DNA of 64,000 nt from Pseudomonas sp. Gutcm_11s (GTDB lineage Bacteria > Pseudomonadota > Gammaproteobacteria > Pseudomonadales > Pseudomonadaceae): assembly GCF_028649395.1 (NCBI RefSeq), contig NZ_JAQSUW010000011.1:344802-408801 (forward strand), written 5' to 3'. The stretch's first letter is position 1. The number at the start of each line of letters is the position of its first letter. Of this stretch, positions 25,103-33,885 are shown piece after piece. The notes beneath the pieces were generated by a model. That model was not told where the DNA came from. It ran no database searches and saw nothing but the letters and a program-made list of their open reading frames with translations. The position numbers were made by a program, and so were the translations under genes.

Positions 25103-27307
25103 ATGGAAATCAAGGTCAACTTTCTCGACAACCTCCGTCTCGAAGCCAAATTCGATGACTTTACGGTGATCGCCGACCAGCCCATCCGCTACAAGGGCGA
25201 TGGCTCGGCGCCGGGGCCGTTCGACTACTTCCTGGCGTCCTCGGCGCTGTGCGCGGCCTACTTCGTCAAGCTGTACTGCCAGACGCGCAACATCCCAACG
25301 GAAAATATCCGCCTGTCGCAGAACAACATCGTCGACCCGGAAGACCGTTACAAACAGATCTTCAAGATCCAGGTCGAGTTGCCGGCGGACATTTCCGAGA
25401 AGGATCGCGTTGGCATCCTGCGCTCCATCGACCGCTGCACCGTGAAGAAGGTGGTGCAGACCGGCCCAGACTTCATCATCGAGGAAGTCGACAACCTCGA
25501 CGCCGACGCCCAGGCCCTGCTGATCCCGGCACTGACCGAAGGCGAGGGCACGCGCATCCTCGGCAAGGACCTGCCGCTGGAGCAGACCATCGCCAACATG
25601 TCGGCCATCCTCGCCGGCCTGGGCATGAAGATCGAGATCGCCTCCTGGCGCAACATCGTGCCCAACGTCTGGTCGCTGCATGTGCGCGATGCCCAGTCGC
25701 CGCTGTGCTTTACCAACGGCAAGGGGGCGACCAAGGAGAGCGCGCTGGCCTCGGCGCTGGGCGAGTTCATCGAGCGGCTGAACTGCAACTTCTTCTACAA
25801 CGACCAGTTCTGGGGCGAGGAGATCGCCAATGCGCCCTTCGTCCACTACCCGAACGAGCAGTGGTTCAAGCCGGGTCCGAAGGACGCGCTGCCGGAAGAG
25901 ATCCTCGACGAGCACTGCCTGGAGATCTACAACCCGGACGGCGAGCTGCGCGGCTCGCACCTGTACGACACCAACTCCGGCAACAAGGCGCGCGGTATCT
26001 GCTCGCTGCCCTTCGTGCGCCAGTCGGACGGCGAGGTGGTGTACTTCCCGTCCAACCTGATCGAGAACCTGTATCTCTCCAACGGCATGAGCGCCGGCAA
26101 CACCCTGGCCGAGGCGCAGGTGCAGTGCCTGTCGGAGATCTTCGAACGTGCGGTCAAACGCGAGATCCTCGAAGACGAACTGGCCCTGCCGGACGTGCCG
26201 CAGGAAGTGCTGGCCAAGTACCCCGGCATCGTCGCCGGCATCAAGGGCCTGGAGGAGCAGGGCTTCCCCGTGCTGGTCAAGGACGCCTCCCTCGGTGGCG
26301 AATTCCCGGTGATGTGTGTGACCCTGATGAACCCGCGTACCGGCGGCGTGTTCGCCTCCTTCGGCGCGCACCCGAGCTTCGAGGTGGCGCTGGAACGCAG
26401 CCTCACCGAGCTGCTCCAGGGCCGCAGCTTCGAGGGCCTCAACGACCTGCCGCAGCCGACCTTCGAGAGCCACGCGCTGACCGAGCCGAACAACTTCGTA
26501 GAGCACTTCATCGACTCCAGCGGCGTGGTGTCCTGGCGCTTCTTCAGCGCCAAGGCCGACTACGAGTTCGTCGAGTGGGACTTCTCCGGTGAGGGCGAAG
26601 ACTCCAACGCCCAGGAAGCCGCGACCCTGTTCGGCATCCTCGAAGACCTAGGCAAGGAGGTGTACATGGCCGTGTACGACGACCTCGGCGCCAACGCCTG
26701 CCGCATCCTGGTGCCGGGCTACTCGGAGATCTACCCGGTGGAGGACCTGATCTGGGACAACACCAACAAGGCGCTGATCTTCCGCTCCGACATCCTCAAC
26801 CTGCACAGCCTGAGCGACCTGCGCCTCAAGTCCCTGCTCAAGAGTCTGGAGAACTGCGAGGTCGACGACTACACCGACATCACCACGCTGATCGGCATCG
26901 AGTTCGACGACAACACCGTGTGGGGCCAGCTGACCATCCTCGAGCTGAAGTTGCTGATCTACGTGGCGCTGAAGAAATTCGAGCAGGCCAAGGGGCTGGT
27001 CGAGGCCTTCCTGCAGTACAACGACAACACCGTCGAGCGCGGCCTGTTCTACCAGGCGCTCAACGTGGTGCTGGAAGTGCAGCTGGACGACGACCTGGAC
27101 ATGGCCGACTACGAAGCCAACTTCCGCCGCATGTTCGGCAACGAGCGCATGGATGCGGCCCTGGGCTCGGTGGACGGCAGCGTGCGTTTCTTCGGTCTGA
27201 CGCCGACCAGCATGCAGCTGGAGGGTCTAGACAAGCACCTGCGTCTGGTCGAGAGCTACAAGAAGCTGCACGCCGCGCGGGCCAAGGCGGCGGGCGTTTC
27301 TCTCTAG
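25103..27307 (+). CDS. OsmC-YcaO fusion protein
   Basis: 734 aa. Residues 1-140 form an OsmC/Ohr-like peroxidase domain with both Cys positions present: SSALCAAY near residue 51 and IDRCTVKKV near 113. The remainder aligns closely with E. coli YcaO: PNVWSLHVRDAQSPLCFTNG, SALGEFIERL, SNGMSAGNTLAEAQVQ, SEIFERAVKR and SFGAHPSFEVALERSLTELLQGR, which carry the ATP-binding glutamates, and a TPR-like C-terminal tail. YcaO enzymes activate amides with ATP; E. coli YcaO supports S12 methylthiolation by RimO. The fusion suggests a redox-linked role (inference). ATG 25103 gives the conserved MEIKVNFL start. Confidence 0.92.
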   Translation: MEIKVNFLDNLRLEAKFDDFTVIADQPIRYKGDGSAPGPFDYFLASSALCAAYFVKLYCQTRNIPTENIRLSQNNIVDPEDRYKQIFKIQVELPADISEKDRVGILRSIDRCTVKKVVQTGPDFIIEEVDNLDADAQALLIPALTEGEGTRILGKDLPLEQTIANMSAILAGLGMKIEIASWRNIVPNVWSLHVRDAQSPLCFTNGKGATKESALASALGEFIERLNCNFFYNDQFWGEEIANAPFVHYPNEQWFKPGPKDALPEEILDEHCLEIYNPDGELRGSHLYDTNSGNKARGICSLPFVRQSDGEVVYFPSNLIENLYLSNGMSAGNTLAEAQVQCLSEIFERAVKREILEDELALPDVPQEVLAKYPGIVAGIKGLEEQGFPVLVKDASLGGEFPVMCVTLMNPRTGGVFASFGAHPSFEVALERSLTELLQGRSFEGLNDLPQPTFESHALTEPNNFVEHFIDSSGVVSWRFFSAKADYEFVEWDFSGEGEDSNAQEAATLFGILEDLGKEVYMAVYDDLGANACRILVPGYSEIYPVEDLIWDNTNKALIFRSDILNLHSLSDLRLKSLLKSLENCEVDDYTDITTLIGIEFDDNTVWGQLTILELKLLIYVALKKFEQAKGLVEAFLQYNDNTVERGLFYQALNVVLEVQLDDDLDMADYEANFRRMFGNERMDAALGSVDGSVRFFGLTPTSMQLEGLDKHLRLVESYKKLHAARAKAAGVSL

Positions 27308-27318
27308 TGTGCCCCGGG

Positions 27319-27343
27319 GGCGTTCAGCAGTGTGCTGAGCGCC
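27319..27343. terminator. Hairpin between convergent genes
   Basis: An 11-bp stem (GGCGTTCAGCA / TGCTGAGCGCC, one G-T pair) with a 3-base loop, 12 bases after the OsmC-YcaO stop and 9 bases from the end of the convergent gene. No T-run; it possibly acts in both directions. Confidence 0.5.
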
Positions 27344-27351
27344 GGAGCGGG

Positions 27352-27873
27352 TTATCTGCTGCCATCGGCACTCGGCTGGCGCTTGGCGATGTCCCTCATC
27401 TTGGCCGCGAGAATCTCCGCCTCCAGCGCTCGCACGGTGCTCTTGGCGGGCGGGAATTCGAAGATGGCGCTCTCGGCGAGGGTGCAGAGGCGCGTGCCGT
27501 CATTCAGGGTGAGCTGAACGAACGCCAGGTGATCCGACCAGGAGCGATAGCGCCGCACCATGAACAGGCTGTGCCTGGAGCGGACCGAACTGATCTTCGT
27601 CAGCTCAACCCTGAGGTTGCTGTCGTCGCCGCACAGCACCAGCTCGTCGTCGTGGATGAACGCCGGCTGGCATCGGCTGACCCTGAGCCACTCAATGCCG
27701 AAACGACACAGCATGGCCAGCACGACGAGGGGCAGGAGCGAGAAGAGGGCGACTTCGCCGTCGGCCACTCCCGTCAGCGTGATGCCGACGATGACCAGCA
27801 GAAACAGCAGGGTGACGACCCGGTAGAAGTGGACGTTGCCGAACTCCAGCTGGGGCAGTAAACGAACGTCCAT
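27352..27873 (-). CDS. Membrane protein with PH-like cytoplasmic domain
   Basis: 173 aa. Two adjacent hydrophobic helices (about 18-38 and 42-58) precede a domain of about 100 residues with the strand pattern of bacterial PH-like proteins (QPAFIHDDELVLCGDD, LTKISSVRSRHSLFM, HLAFVQLTLNDG). Function unknown. It lies 33 bases beyond the following small membrane-protein gene on the same strand, so the two probably form an operon. Confidence 0.7.
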   Translation of the reverse strand: MDVRLLPQLEFGNVHFYRVVTLLFLLVIVGITLTGVADGEVALFSLLPLVVLAMLCRFGIEWLRVSRCQPAFIHDDELVLCGDDSNLRVELTKISSVRSRHSLFMVRRYRSWSDHLAFVQLTLNDGTRLCTLAESAIFEFPPAKSTVRALEAEILAAKMRDIAKRQPSADGSR

Positions 27874-27906
27874 GTACGGTGTTCCTTCGCGGGATGGGAG
27901 GGGCCG

Positions 27907-28212
27907 TCAGCTTCGCTTCTCGAAGCGGCGGGCGAGAAGACCCATCAGCATGCCGCCAGCGATCCCGATGGCGCCGCAGGCCAGGCCCATGGGGCGGTTG
28001 CTCACGAAGCCGACATTCTTCACGTGGGTCGGTAGGCCGACCAGGCCGGTGAACAGCAGTATCGCGGCCGACAGGGCGATGAGGTAAATGCCGCCAGCCT
28101 GCCAGGAATCGCTGGGGATGCCCTTGCGCCGGCAATACAGGTAGCCCAGGCCGAACGGCAACACGAGCTGGGTGGCGAGGAAGAGGATCAGGTTGCTGCT
28201 GTCGCTCATCAT
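27907..28212 (-). CDS. Small three-helix membrane protein (101 aa)
   Basis: 101-aa protein with hydrophobic helices at about 7-25, 40-60 and 75-95. A short charged loop (CRRKGIPSDSWQ) separates the first two. It starts at ATG 28212 or 28209. It is upstream of, and probably cotranscribed with, the PH-like membrane protein. No family recognised. Confidence 0.65.
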   Translation of the reverse strand: MMSDSSNLILFLATQLVLPFGLGYLYCRRKGIPSDSWQAGGIYLIALSAAILLFTGLVGLPTHVKNVGFVSNRPMGLACGAIGIAGGMLMGLLARRFEKRS

Positions 28213-28498
28213 GGGCTGTTTCGCAGTGGGCTTGGCGCAGGGTAGGGCATCCGCGCGCTAGGCGCGGGGAACTGGCGTGCAAAAACGCCGGCGCAATCCA
28301 GTGAGTAGCCGGCTCCGGCGACTTGTGGGAGGATCAAAACGCTCTTCGCAGCATCGGTCATGCCGCCGCGCGCCATCTACAAGGTGCAGATCGTTTCCGG
28401 TGTCGTGGAGAAGCGCGCTGCTCGCCTCGCGGGAGCATTCCGCCGAGGTACCTGTTCGATACTCCCCTGAAAATAAGACCTACAAAGGCTCGGGACGT

Positions 28499-29227
28499 AT
28501 GTTGAAACTCAGATGTTCAGTGCTGTTGCTTGCCTTGCTCAGCGGTTTTTGCCGTGCAGATCTGCCAGTGGTGATCGTGGGCTATTACGATTTCCCGCCG
28601 TCCATCTACACCACGCCTGACGGTCGCGCGCAGGGGCCGCTCCACGATCTGCTGACGCGCATGTTGCAGCGCAGTGGCTACACGGCGGACTTCCGTGGCA
28701 TGCCTATCGCGAGGCTATACAACGAGCTGCGTGAGGGGCGTGTCGACCTGTGGGCCGGAGCACCCAACAAACAGGAGCTCAGAGGCCACGTCCTGGAGTC
28801 AGACCGGGCGCTGGCCGAGGTCAGGCTCAACCTGTACCGCCGCCCTGATACGCCCGCGCCCAAAGTGCCGGAGGGGCTGGCCGGCAAGGTCATGATCATG
28901 CTCAGCGGTTACAGCTACTGGCCGCATACCCGTGAACTGCTGCTCGATCCGGCCCACGAGATCATCCAACTGCGTACCCATCATCGCGCGTCGGCGCTGG
29001 AGTTGCTTCGCCGTGGGCGGGGCGACTATCTGCTGGACTACCAGCTGCCGATCGAGCAGACCCTCGAGGAGAGCGGGCTGCCACCGCTGCCATACACCAC
29101 CGTAGAGAGCCTGCCCATTCGCCTGATCGTTTCCCGCAAAAGCGCCAACGCGCCGCTGCTGCTGCAGCGGCTGGATGAGACGTTTGATCAGATGCAGGCC
29201 GCTGGCGAGGATATGCAGCTGCCATAG
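28499..29227 (+). CDS. Periplasmic solute-binding protein (orphan)
   Basis: 242-aa precursor of the family 3 amino-acid-binding-like fold. The signal peptide is MLKLRCSVLLLALLSGFCRA; the mature start VVIVGYYDFPPSIYTTPDG and DLLTRMLQRSGY are typical of SBP_bac_3. Lobe 2 elements such as RRGRGDYLLDYQ follow. No permease or ATPase gene is adjacent, so it may feed a distant transporter or act as a sensor. ATG 28499 follows a 286-base spacer in which I see no gene. Confidence 0.82.
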   Translation: MLKLRCSVLLLALLSGFCRADLPVVIVGYYDFPPSIYTTPDGRAQGPLHDLLTRMLQRSGYTADFRGMPIARLYNELREGRVDLWAGAPNKQELRGHVLESDRALAEVRLNLYRRPDTPAPKVPEGLAGKVMIMLSGYSYWPHTRELLLDPAHEIIQLRTHHRASALELLRRGRGDYLLDYQLPIEQTLEESGLPPLPYTTVESLPIRLIVSRKSANAPLLLQRLDETFDQMQAAGEDMQLP

Positions 29228-29279
29228 CCGTGTTCAGGTTGGCGCGGGTGGTGAAGCTGGTGCTTGCCGATGCGCTGCC

Positions 29280-29981
29280 TCAGGCGAGCTCCGGTGTGCG
29301 CTGCTCCTGTAGCTCCCGCTGCAGTTCTGCTACCAGCGTATCCACCTGACTCATGGCCTGGGCCACCGACGCAGCCAGCAGTTCGCCGCCGACTTCCTGG
29401 CCCTCGATGGCGATCTGGTGCACGCGGGTGATGCCGATGAAGCCGAGGGCGGTGATCAGGCTGCTCTCCAGATGGTTCATGTGCGCCATCTGCCCGCCCG
29501 CATCGAAGCCGACCCCGCCACGGGCGGTGAGGATCACCGCATGCCGGGGCCGGTCGGCCAGCAGCGGGATGTACGGGTCGAGCGGGTTGCTGGCGTCGAA
29601 CGCCACGGTGCGGTCGGTGCGCACGATCTGGTCGATCCACGCCTTGAGCGCGGCCGGCATGCTGAAGTTGTACAGCGGCGTGCCGATCACCAGCACGTCC
29701 GCCGCCAGCAGCTCGTCGATCAGCAGCTCGCTCTCCTGCAGGGTTTCGTTCATCCACGGCTCACGTTGTTCGTCCGCAGTGAAGGCGGCGGCGATCCAGT
29801 CGTGGTCGATGATGGTCGGTGGGTTCTGGCCGATGTCGCGGTAGGTGAGGCTGTCCTGCGCGCGGCGGGCCAGCCACTGGCTGACGAAGCGCTGGCTCAG
29901 GTTGCGGCTGTGCGAGCCGTGCAGGTCCTTGCCGGCGAGGCCGGGGCGGGCGCTGGCATCCAGGTGCAGTATGTGCGGCAT
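29280..29981 (-). CDS. azoR: FMN-dependent NADH-azoreductase
   Basis: 233-aa flavodoxin-fold reductase that uses NAD(P)H and FMN to reduce azo dyes and quinones. It has the N-terminal HILHLDASARP with the FMN phosphate loop (HSRNLSQRF), the PLYNFSMPAALKAWID block that stacks on FMN, and LTARGGVG. ATG 29981 with AGGAGA 7 bases upstream is preferred over the frame from 30011. The gene is divergent from a LysR regulator that very likely controls it. Confidence 0.9.
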   Translation of the reverse strand: MPHILHLDASARPGLAGKDLHGSHSRNLSQRFVSQWLARRAQDSLTYRDIGQNPPTIIDHDWIAAAFTADEQREPWMNETLQESELLIDELLAADVLVIGTPLYNFSMPAALKAWIDQIVRTDRTVAFDASNPLDPYIPLLADRPRHAVILTARGGVGFDAGGQMAHMNHLESSLITALGFIGITRVHQIAIEGQEVGGELLAASVAQAMSQVDTLVAELQRELQEQRTPELA

Positions 29982-30042
29982 GTCGAGTCTCCTGCTTGAA
30001 GTTGTGCTCATCTGTATTTCGCAGCAGACTCAGGCTATGGCC

Positions 30043-30061
30043 GACAAATATTGGCGACAAA
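30043..30061. promoter_or_regulatory. Direct repeat in azoR/lysR intergenic region
   Basis: GACAAA at 30043-30048 and 30056-30061, 13 bases apart, in the AT-rich spacer between the divergent azoreductase and LysR genes. The segment between is ATATTGG-like and contains T-N11-A matches, as expected for a LysR target. A candidate operator only. Confidence 0.4.
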
Positions 30062-30100
30062 CGATCATTATTTTTCGCTATGCCTGAGAGGAACTCATCC

Positions 30101-31000
30101 ATGAGTCAGCGCTGGCTACCCTCGCTCTCGGCCCTGCGCGCCTTCGAGGCCGCCGCTCGCCACGAGAGCGCCAAGCAGGCCGCGGAAGAACTCTCGGTGA
30201 CCGCCACGGCGATCAGCCACCAGATTCGCGCCCTGGAAGAGTCGCTCGGCGTGGCGCTGTTCCTGCGCAAGCCACGCCAGCTGGAACTCACCGCCCAGGG
30301 CCGCGAACTGCAGCAGACGCTGGAATCGGCGTTCGACAGCATCAGTGCCACGGCCATGCGCCTCAGCGCGCTGCCCTGTCGCCAGGCCATCACCCTCAGC
30401 ACCACGCCGGCGGTGGCGGTGCGCTGGCTGCTGTCCTGGGTCTGCCTGCTGCGCGAGTCCCATCCGGATATCGACCTGCGCATCCACGCCTCGCACGAGC
30501 CGGTGGCGCTGGATGGCGTCACCGCGGACATCGCCATCCGCTACGGCGACGGCCGCTGGCCGGGGTTGGTGGCGGAGAAGCTGTTCGACAACACCTTCAT
30601 CCCGGCCTGCAGCCCGCGGCTCGGCCTGCAGGATGCGGCGGAGTTGCCTCGGCACACGCTGATCCACTTCCGTAATCAGGCTGTCGTCTCGTCGCCGCTG
30701 GACTGGGCGCTGTGGCAGAAACAGGCCAAGGTGCCGGGGCTGGATGTCAGCGCCGGGCTGGTGTTCTCCGACGAGACCCACGCGGTCTCGGCTGCAATCG
30801 GCGGGCAGGGGGTGGCACTGATGAGCCGGCAGTTGATCGAGGATGAGCTGAGGGAAGGGCGGTTGGTGCAGCCGTTCGGGCCGGAGGTGGAGGGCAAGCC
30901 GTTCTTTCTGGTGTACCCGGAGAGCCGGCGGGATGATCCGGCCATTCGGGCGGTGCGGGATTGGGTGATGGCAGTGCCGGGTGGGCTCTGCACGCTTTAG
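30101..31000 (+). CDS. LysR-family regulator (GcvA/AmpR-like)
   Basis: 299 aa. The N-terminal winged helix has the GcvA-type opening LPSLSALRAFEAAARH, then KQAAEELSVTATAISHQIRALEESLG and LFLRKPRQLELT. The effector domain contains DIAIRYGDGRWPGL and HTLIHFRNQ. ATG 30101 with GAGAGG upstream is preferred; the frame opens from 29996 inside the intergenic region. It is divergent from azoR, so it is the probable activator of that gene. Confidence 0.9.
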   Translation: MSQRWLPSLSALRAFEAAARHESAKQAAEELSVTATAISHQIRALEESLGVALFLRKPRQLELTAQGRELQQTLESAFDSISATAMRLSALPCRQAITLSTTPAVAVRWLLSWVCLLRESHPDIDLRIHASHEPVALDGVTADIAIRYGDGRWPGLVAEKLFDNTFIPACSPRLGLQDAAELPRHTLIHFRNQAVVSSPLDWALWQKQAKVPGLDVSAGLVFSDETHAVSAAIGGQGVALMSRQLIEDELREGRLVQPFGPEVEGKPFFLVYPESRRDDPAIRAVRDWVMAVPGGLCTL

Positions 31001-31019
31001 TTCTGTTTTCGGTTTTGAT

Positions 31020-31047
31020 CACTCCCACGCTGCTGCCTGGGAGCGAT
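31020..31047. repeat. Imperfect CTCCCA...TGGGAG hairpin
   Basis: A short palindromic segment (ACTCCCACGCTG...CTGGGAGCG) between the convergent lysR and enoyl-CoA hydratase genes. It resembles the small GC-rich intergenic palindromes common in pseudomonads and may serve as a weak terminator. Confidence 0.35.
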
Positions 31048-31055
31048 ATGCGCGG

Positions 31056-31943
31056 CTATTCCTCTCGGGCCATCCACTCGTCATAGAACGGCGGCAGGCT
31101 GGAAGCCTTGACGCTGAACTGTGCCGGGCGCTTTTCGCGGAACGCGGCCACGCCCTCCTTGCCGTCGCCGATGCTGGTGTAGAACATCGCCAGCGAGTCG
31201 ATGCGGTGCGCCTCCAGCGGATGGGCTTGCGCGCTGTTGCGGTAGAGCATCTGGCGACTGAGCGCGATGGCGGCGGGTGAGCGGTCCTGCACTAGCCGGA
31301 GGGCAAAGGCCTCGGCTTCTTCCAACAGGTTTTCTGGCGAATGAACCGAGCGTACCAGGCGCCCGCGCAGGGCTTCCTGGGCGTCGAAGATGTCGGCGGT
31401 ATAGACCCACTCCAGCGCTTGCTGCAGGCCGACGATACGCGGCAGAAACCAGCTCGAACAGGCTTCGGGGACGATACCCAGGCGGCCGAAGACGAAACCG
31501 ATGCGGGCTTTTTCCGAGGCGAGGCGAAAGTCCATCGCCAGCGTCATGGTGGCGCCGATGCCAACGGCAGCGCCATTGATGGCAGCGACCACTGGCTTGC
31601 GGCAGGCATGGATGGCCAGGGTCACACGGCCACCGGTGTCGCGTACGCCGGCATGGATATCTGCGCTATCGAGCCGTTCATGCATGTCCGCCAGGCTGGG
31701 CGTAAGGGTTTCGTCCAGGCCGAAGACGTTGCCTTCCTTCGACAGATCCATACCTGCGCAAAACGCGCGGCCCGCCCCGGTTACCAGAATGACGCGAACT
31801 TCATCGTCCAGGCTGGCGCGGTTGAAGGCGTGCTCCAGCTCATTGGCCATTTCGATGGTGAAGGCGTTCATCTGCTCTGGGCGGTTGAGGGTCAGTTTCA
31901 GCAGGCCATCGTCGAGCTGCCAATCAATCGCTGAGTAGTTCAT
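31056..31943 (-). CDS. Enoyl-CoA hydratase/isomerase family protein
   Basis: 295-aa crotonase. Oxyanion-hole segments are AGRAFCAGMDL (about 56-66) and AAINGAAVGIGATM (about 118-131); the catalytic-region Glu lies in LGIVPEACSSW. An insertion of about 30 residues after the first motif (DETLTPSLADMHERLDSA) is a subgroup feature. It probably hydrates or isomerises an unsaturated acyl-CoA in fatty or aromatic acid breakdown. Not in an obvious operon. Confidence 0.88.
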   Translation of the reverse strand: MNYSAIDWQLDDGLLKLTLNRPEQMNAFTIEMANELEHAFNRASLDDEVRVILVTGAGRAFCAGMDLSKEGNVFGLDETLTPSLADMHERLDSADIHAGVRDTGGRVTLAIHACRKPVVAAINGAAVGIGATMTLAMDFRLASEKARIGFVFGRLGIVPEACSSWFLPRIVGLQQALEWVYTADIFDAQEALRGRLVRSVHSPENLLEEAEAFALRLVQDRSPAAIALSRQMLYRNSAQAHPLEAHRIDSLAMFYTSIGDGKEGVAAFREKRPAQFSVKASSLPPFYDEWMAREE

Positions 31944-32059
31944 CTGCTCTTTCCCTTGTTGTTATTGGACTCATCGTGGACCGCGCTGCCACGGCGGCCC
32001 CGCGCGATAGCCGAGCCGGTATAGCACGTGAGTAATCGGGCGAGGTATAGACCGTTCGA

Positions 32060-32370
32060 ATGCTTCTAGGCCTGGCGGGTGGGAGCGAAGCGAAAAGCGA
32101 GTCCGCAAGAAAGTGGAAAGGGCTACCAAGCAACTCGGAGTCCGAACCCGTCAGGAGGCCGAGTGGAGGTGTTGCGCAGGGGGACGAGCCGCATGGATGC
32201 GGCGAGAGGCGTAAAGGGGCAGGGACGCCCCTTGTGCGCCGGCCCCCGGAGCGGCACCGGAGGGAGGGAAGTCTGGCGGCGCAGCCGCCAGACCCGGATG
32301 TCGGGGTGCCCTTCTCTTTGGTTACTTTCTCTTGGGCACGCAAGAGAAAGTAACTCGCCGTAAGGGCGAA
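32060..32370. repeat. Hairpin-rich dispersed-type repeat element
   Basis: A 300-base stretch with no credible gene between 31944 and 32426. It contains a perfect 10-bp stem with triloop (32271-32280 / 32284-32293), a GGGGC...GCCCC arm near 32216-32231, and a perfect 14-bp stem (32321-32334 / 32341-32354, starting GTTACTTTCTC) followed by a TCGCC-GGCGA arm. The GTTACTTTC...GAAAGTAAC arm is, from memory, a hallmark of a repeat found many times in pseudomonad genomes. Short open frames crossing it have repeat-derived, not protein-like, sequence. It borders the AT-rich OLD-like gene. Confidence 0.6.
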
Positions 32371-32426
32371 AAGAGAGGTTTTATTCAGCGAAAAAAGCTA
32401 GGTGAGAAAACATGCCTTTTGAAGCT

Positions 32427-33875
32427 TCAAAGATATTTTTGAATTTGGTGGATTAAGTTGTCAAATTCTGTAGATATTTCGCCTATATATTTCTCAATTG
32501 CGAAGCTCCGAATGACTTCTTCTTCAGTTTCTGCTTCTTGGGCTATGTGTTTGGCAATTTTGTGGTGGTCGCTGATATCGTCGCGATCAAGTATCCAGTT
32601 TATATCAATACCGTACTTGTCTTTTATCGCGGCACTAACAGTTTCATGGGTGAAAACTTCTATTTCTGGTGGTTGAGTCCCTGGGAATGATAGAAGATGA
32701 TTTTTTATGTCGGGGCCTACATCTGCATCGCGAACGGCGACGGATTTCTTTCCGGTTTTGTTTAGAACGTGTACGGCCTCTCTGACCGCATCTTTATCGC
32801 CAATGTCATGTATCGCAATTGCTTTTAGTATGTCTTTTCTTTTTGTTCGTATCGCTTCTGTGAGTAGGATTTTTGCAAAAATATCTTCGACGCAAATGTC
32901 TAGATTTCTGACATGGCCCGACGAAAGAATGGCTCTGATATGACAGGCAGATATTTTGTTTCGGAGCTCAACGCCATTTGCATCTCGGGTGATCAGCTTT
33001 CGTGCGTCTGGAGGTAAGGCGTTAAGTATTACGCTGGAGTGTGTTGAAAGTATTATTTGATGGTGGCGCCTATCGCAAACGTCAATAAGGTACTTTGCGA
33101 ACTCATGTTGGGCGCTCTCGTGTAGCGAGGTTTCTGGCTCCTCTAGGATGAAAAGGCTTTGTTCGGGTGAGGTTTCTAGCTTGTCGATCGTATAAAGAAT
33201 CCGGCCCTCGCCAAAACCCATATTGTTTTCAGAGTACGAATAGCCAAGGCGCGAAGCTATTCCGATTTCGGATATTTTTTCTTTGTGTGAGACACCTTGA
33301 AAGGTTACGTCGTCATATTTGTGGCCTATTATTCTGGCCATTTTCTTTATGACTTCTTTGTCAATCTCTCTTTTTTCTGTGAACTCAAGTGCGCTGCCGC
33401 CATACACACTAAGATCGCGCCTCTCTACTTTAGGAATATATACGGTGAATCCTACGTAGTAACAGTGCCTTTCTGGTTGTCGTTTGTAGCCTGACCATGC
33501 TGAGTTTGCACGGGATATTGTTACTTCTTGCGTTTTTTTATAGTCATCTGTTTCGTAGTGAAAGATGACTTTTGCGTCGTCAGATATTGGCTTGGGGTCG
33601 GCGGGTGAGATTGGGAAAAAGTCTTTGATGTATTGACGTTTATACTCAGTTGCGGTGGATGGCTTTTTGTACCCGCAAATTGCTAGCTGCCCTAGCGTGC
33701 TTTTTCCTGCGCCGTTCAGTCCTGAGATTGCTGTTATGGGGAAATCTAACGTCAGGTCAATTTTGTTGATGCCTCGAAATCCATCTATATGAACTTTTCT
33801 AAGGCAGGGGCCAAAATTGCTGTAGCGATTTTTTTCGGAGTATTTGATCGAGACTTTCTTTGTTAGATCAGCCAT
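32427..33875 (-). CDS. OLD-like AAA ATPase with Toprim-type C-terminus
   Basis: 482 aa, clearly AT-rich in a GC-rich window, so likely acquired. ABC-type ATPase core: Walker A GLNGAGKST at 52-60, signature-like NNMGFGEGR at 217-225, Walker B LFILEEPE at 241-248 and H-switch STHSS at 277-281. The C-terminal region has Toprim-like acidic positions: E330 (CVED) and D383/D385 (VRDAD). This layout fits overcoming-lysogenisation-defect (OLD) ATP-dependent nucleases and their anti-phage relatives (Gabija GajA, PARIS AriA). No partner gene is adjacent. AAGGA lies 6 bases before the ATG, but only 10 bases separate it from the nrdB terminator T-run. Defence is inference. Confidence 0.82.
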   Translation of the reverse strand: MADLTKKVSIKYSEKNRYSNFGPCLRKVHIDGFRGINKIDLTLDFPITAISGLNGAGKSTLGQLAICGYKKPSTATEYKRQYIKDFFPISPADPKPISDDAKVIFHYETDDYKKTQEVTISRANSAWSGYKRQPERHCYYVGFTVYIPKVERRDLSVYGGSALEFTEKREIDKEVIKKMARIIGHKYDDVTFQGVSHKEKISEIGIASRLGYSYSENNMGFGEGRILYTIDKLETSPEQSLFILEEPETSLHESAQHEFAKYLIDVCDRRHHQIILSTHSSVILNALPPDARKLITRDANGVELRNKISACHIRAILSSGHVRNLDICVEDIFAKILLTEAIRTKRKDILKAIAIHDIGDKDAVREAVHVLNKTGKKSVAVRDADVGPDIKNHLLSFPGTQPPEIEVFTHETVSAAIKDKYGIDINWILDRDDISDHHKIAKHIAQEAETEEEVIRSFAIEKYIGEISTEFDNLIHQIQKYL

Positions 33876-33885
33876 TTTTTTCCTT

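Noticed and set aside
28213..28498. N-terminal extension of the solute-binding protein
   Set aside because: The extension is Arg/Ser-rich and would bury the signal peptide that starts at 28499.
32060..32363. Short open frames over the repeat element
   Set aside because: Their sequence is dictated by hairpins of the repeat; no ribosome-binding site or protein-like composition.
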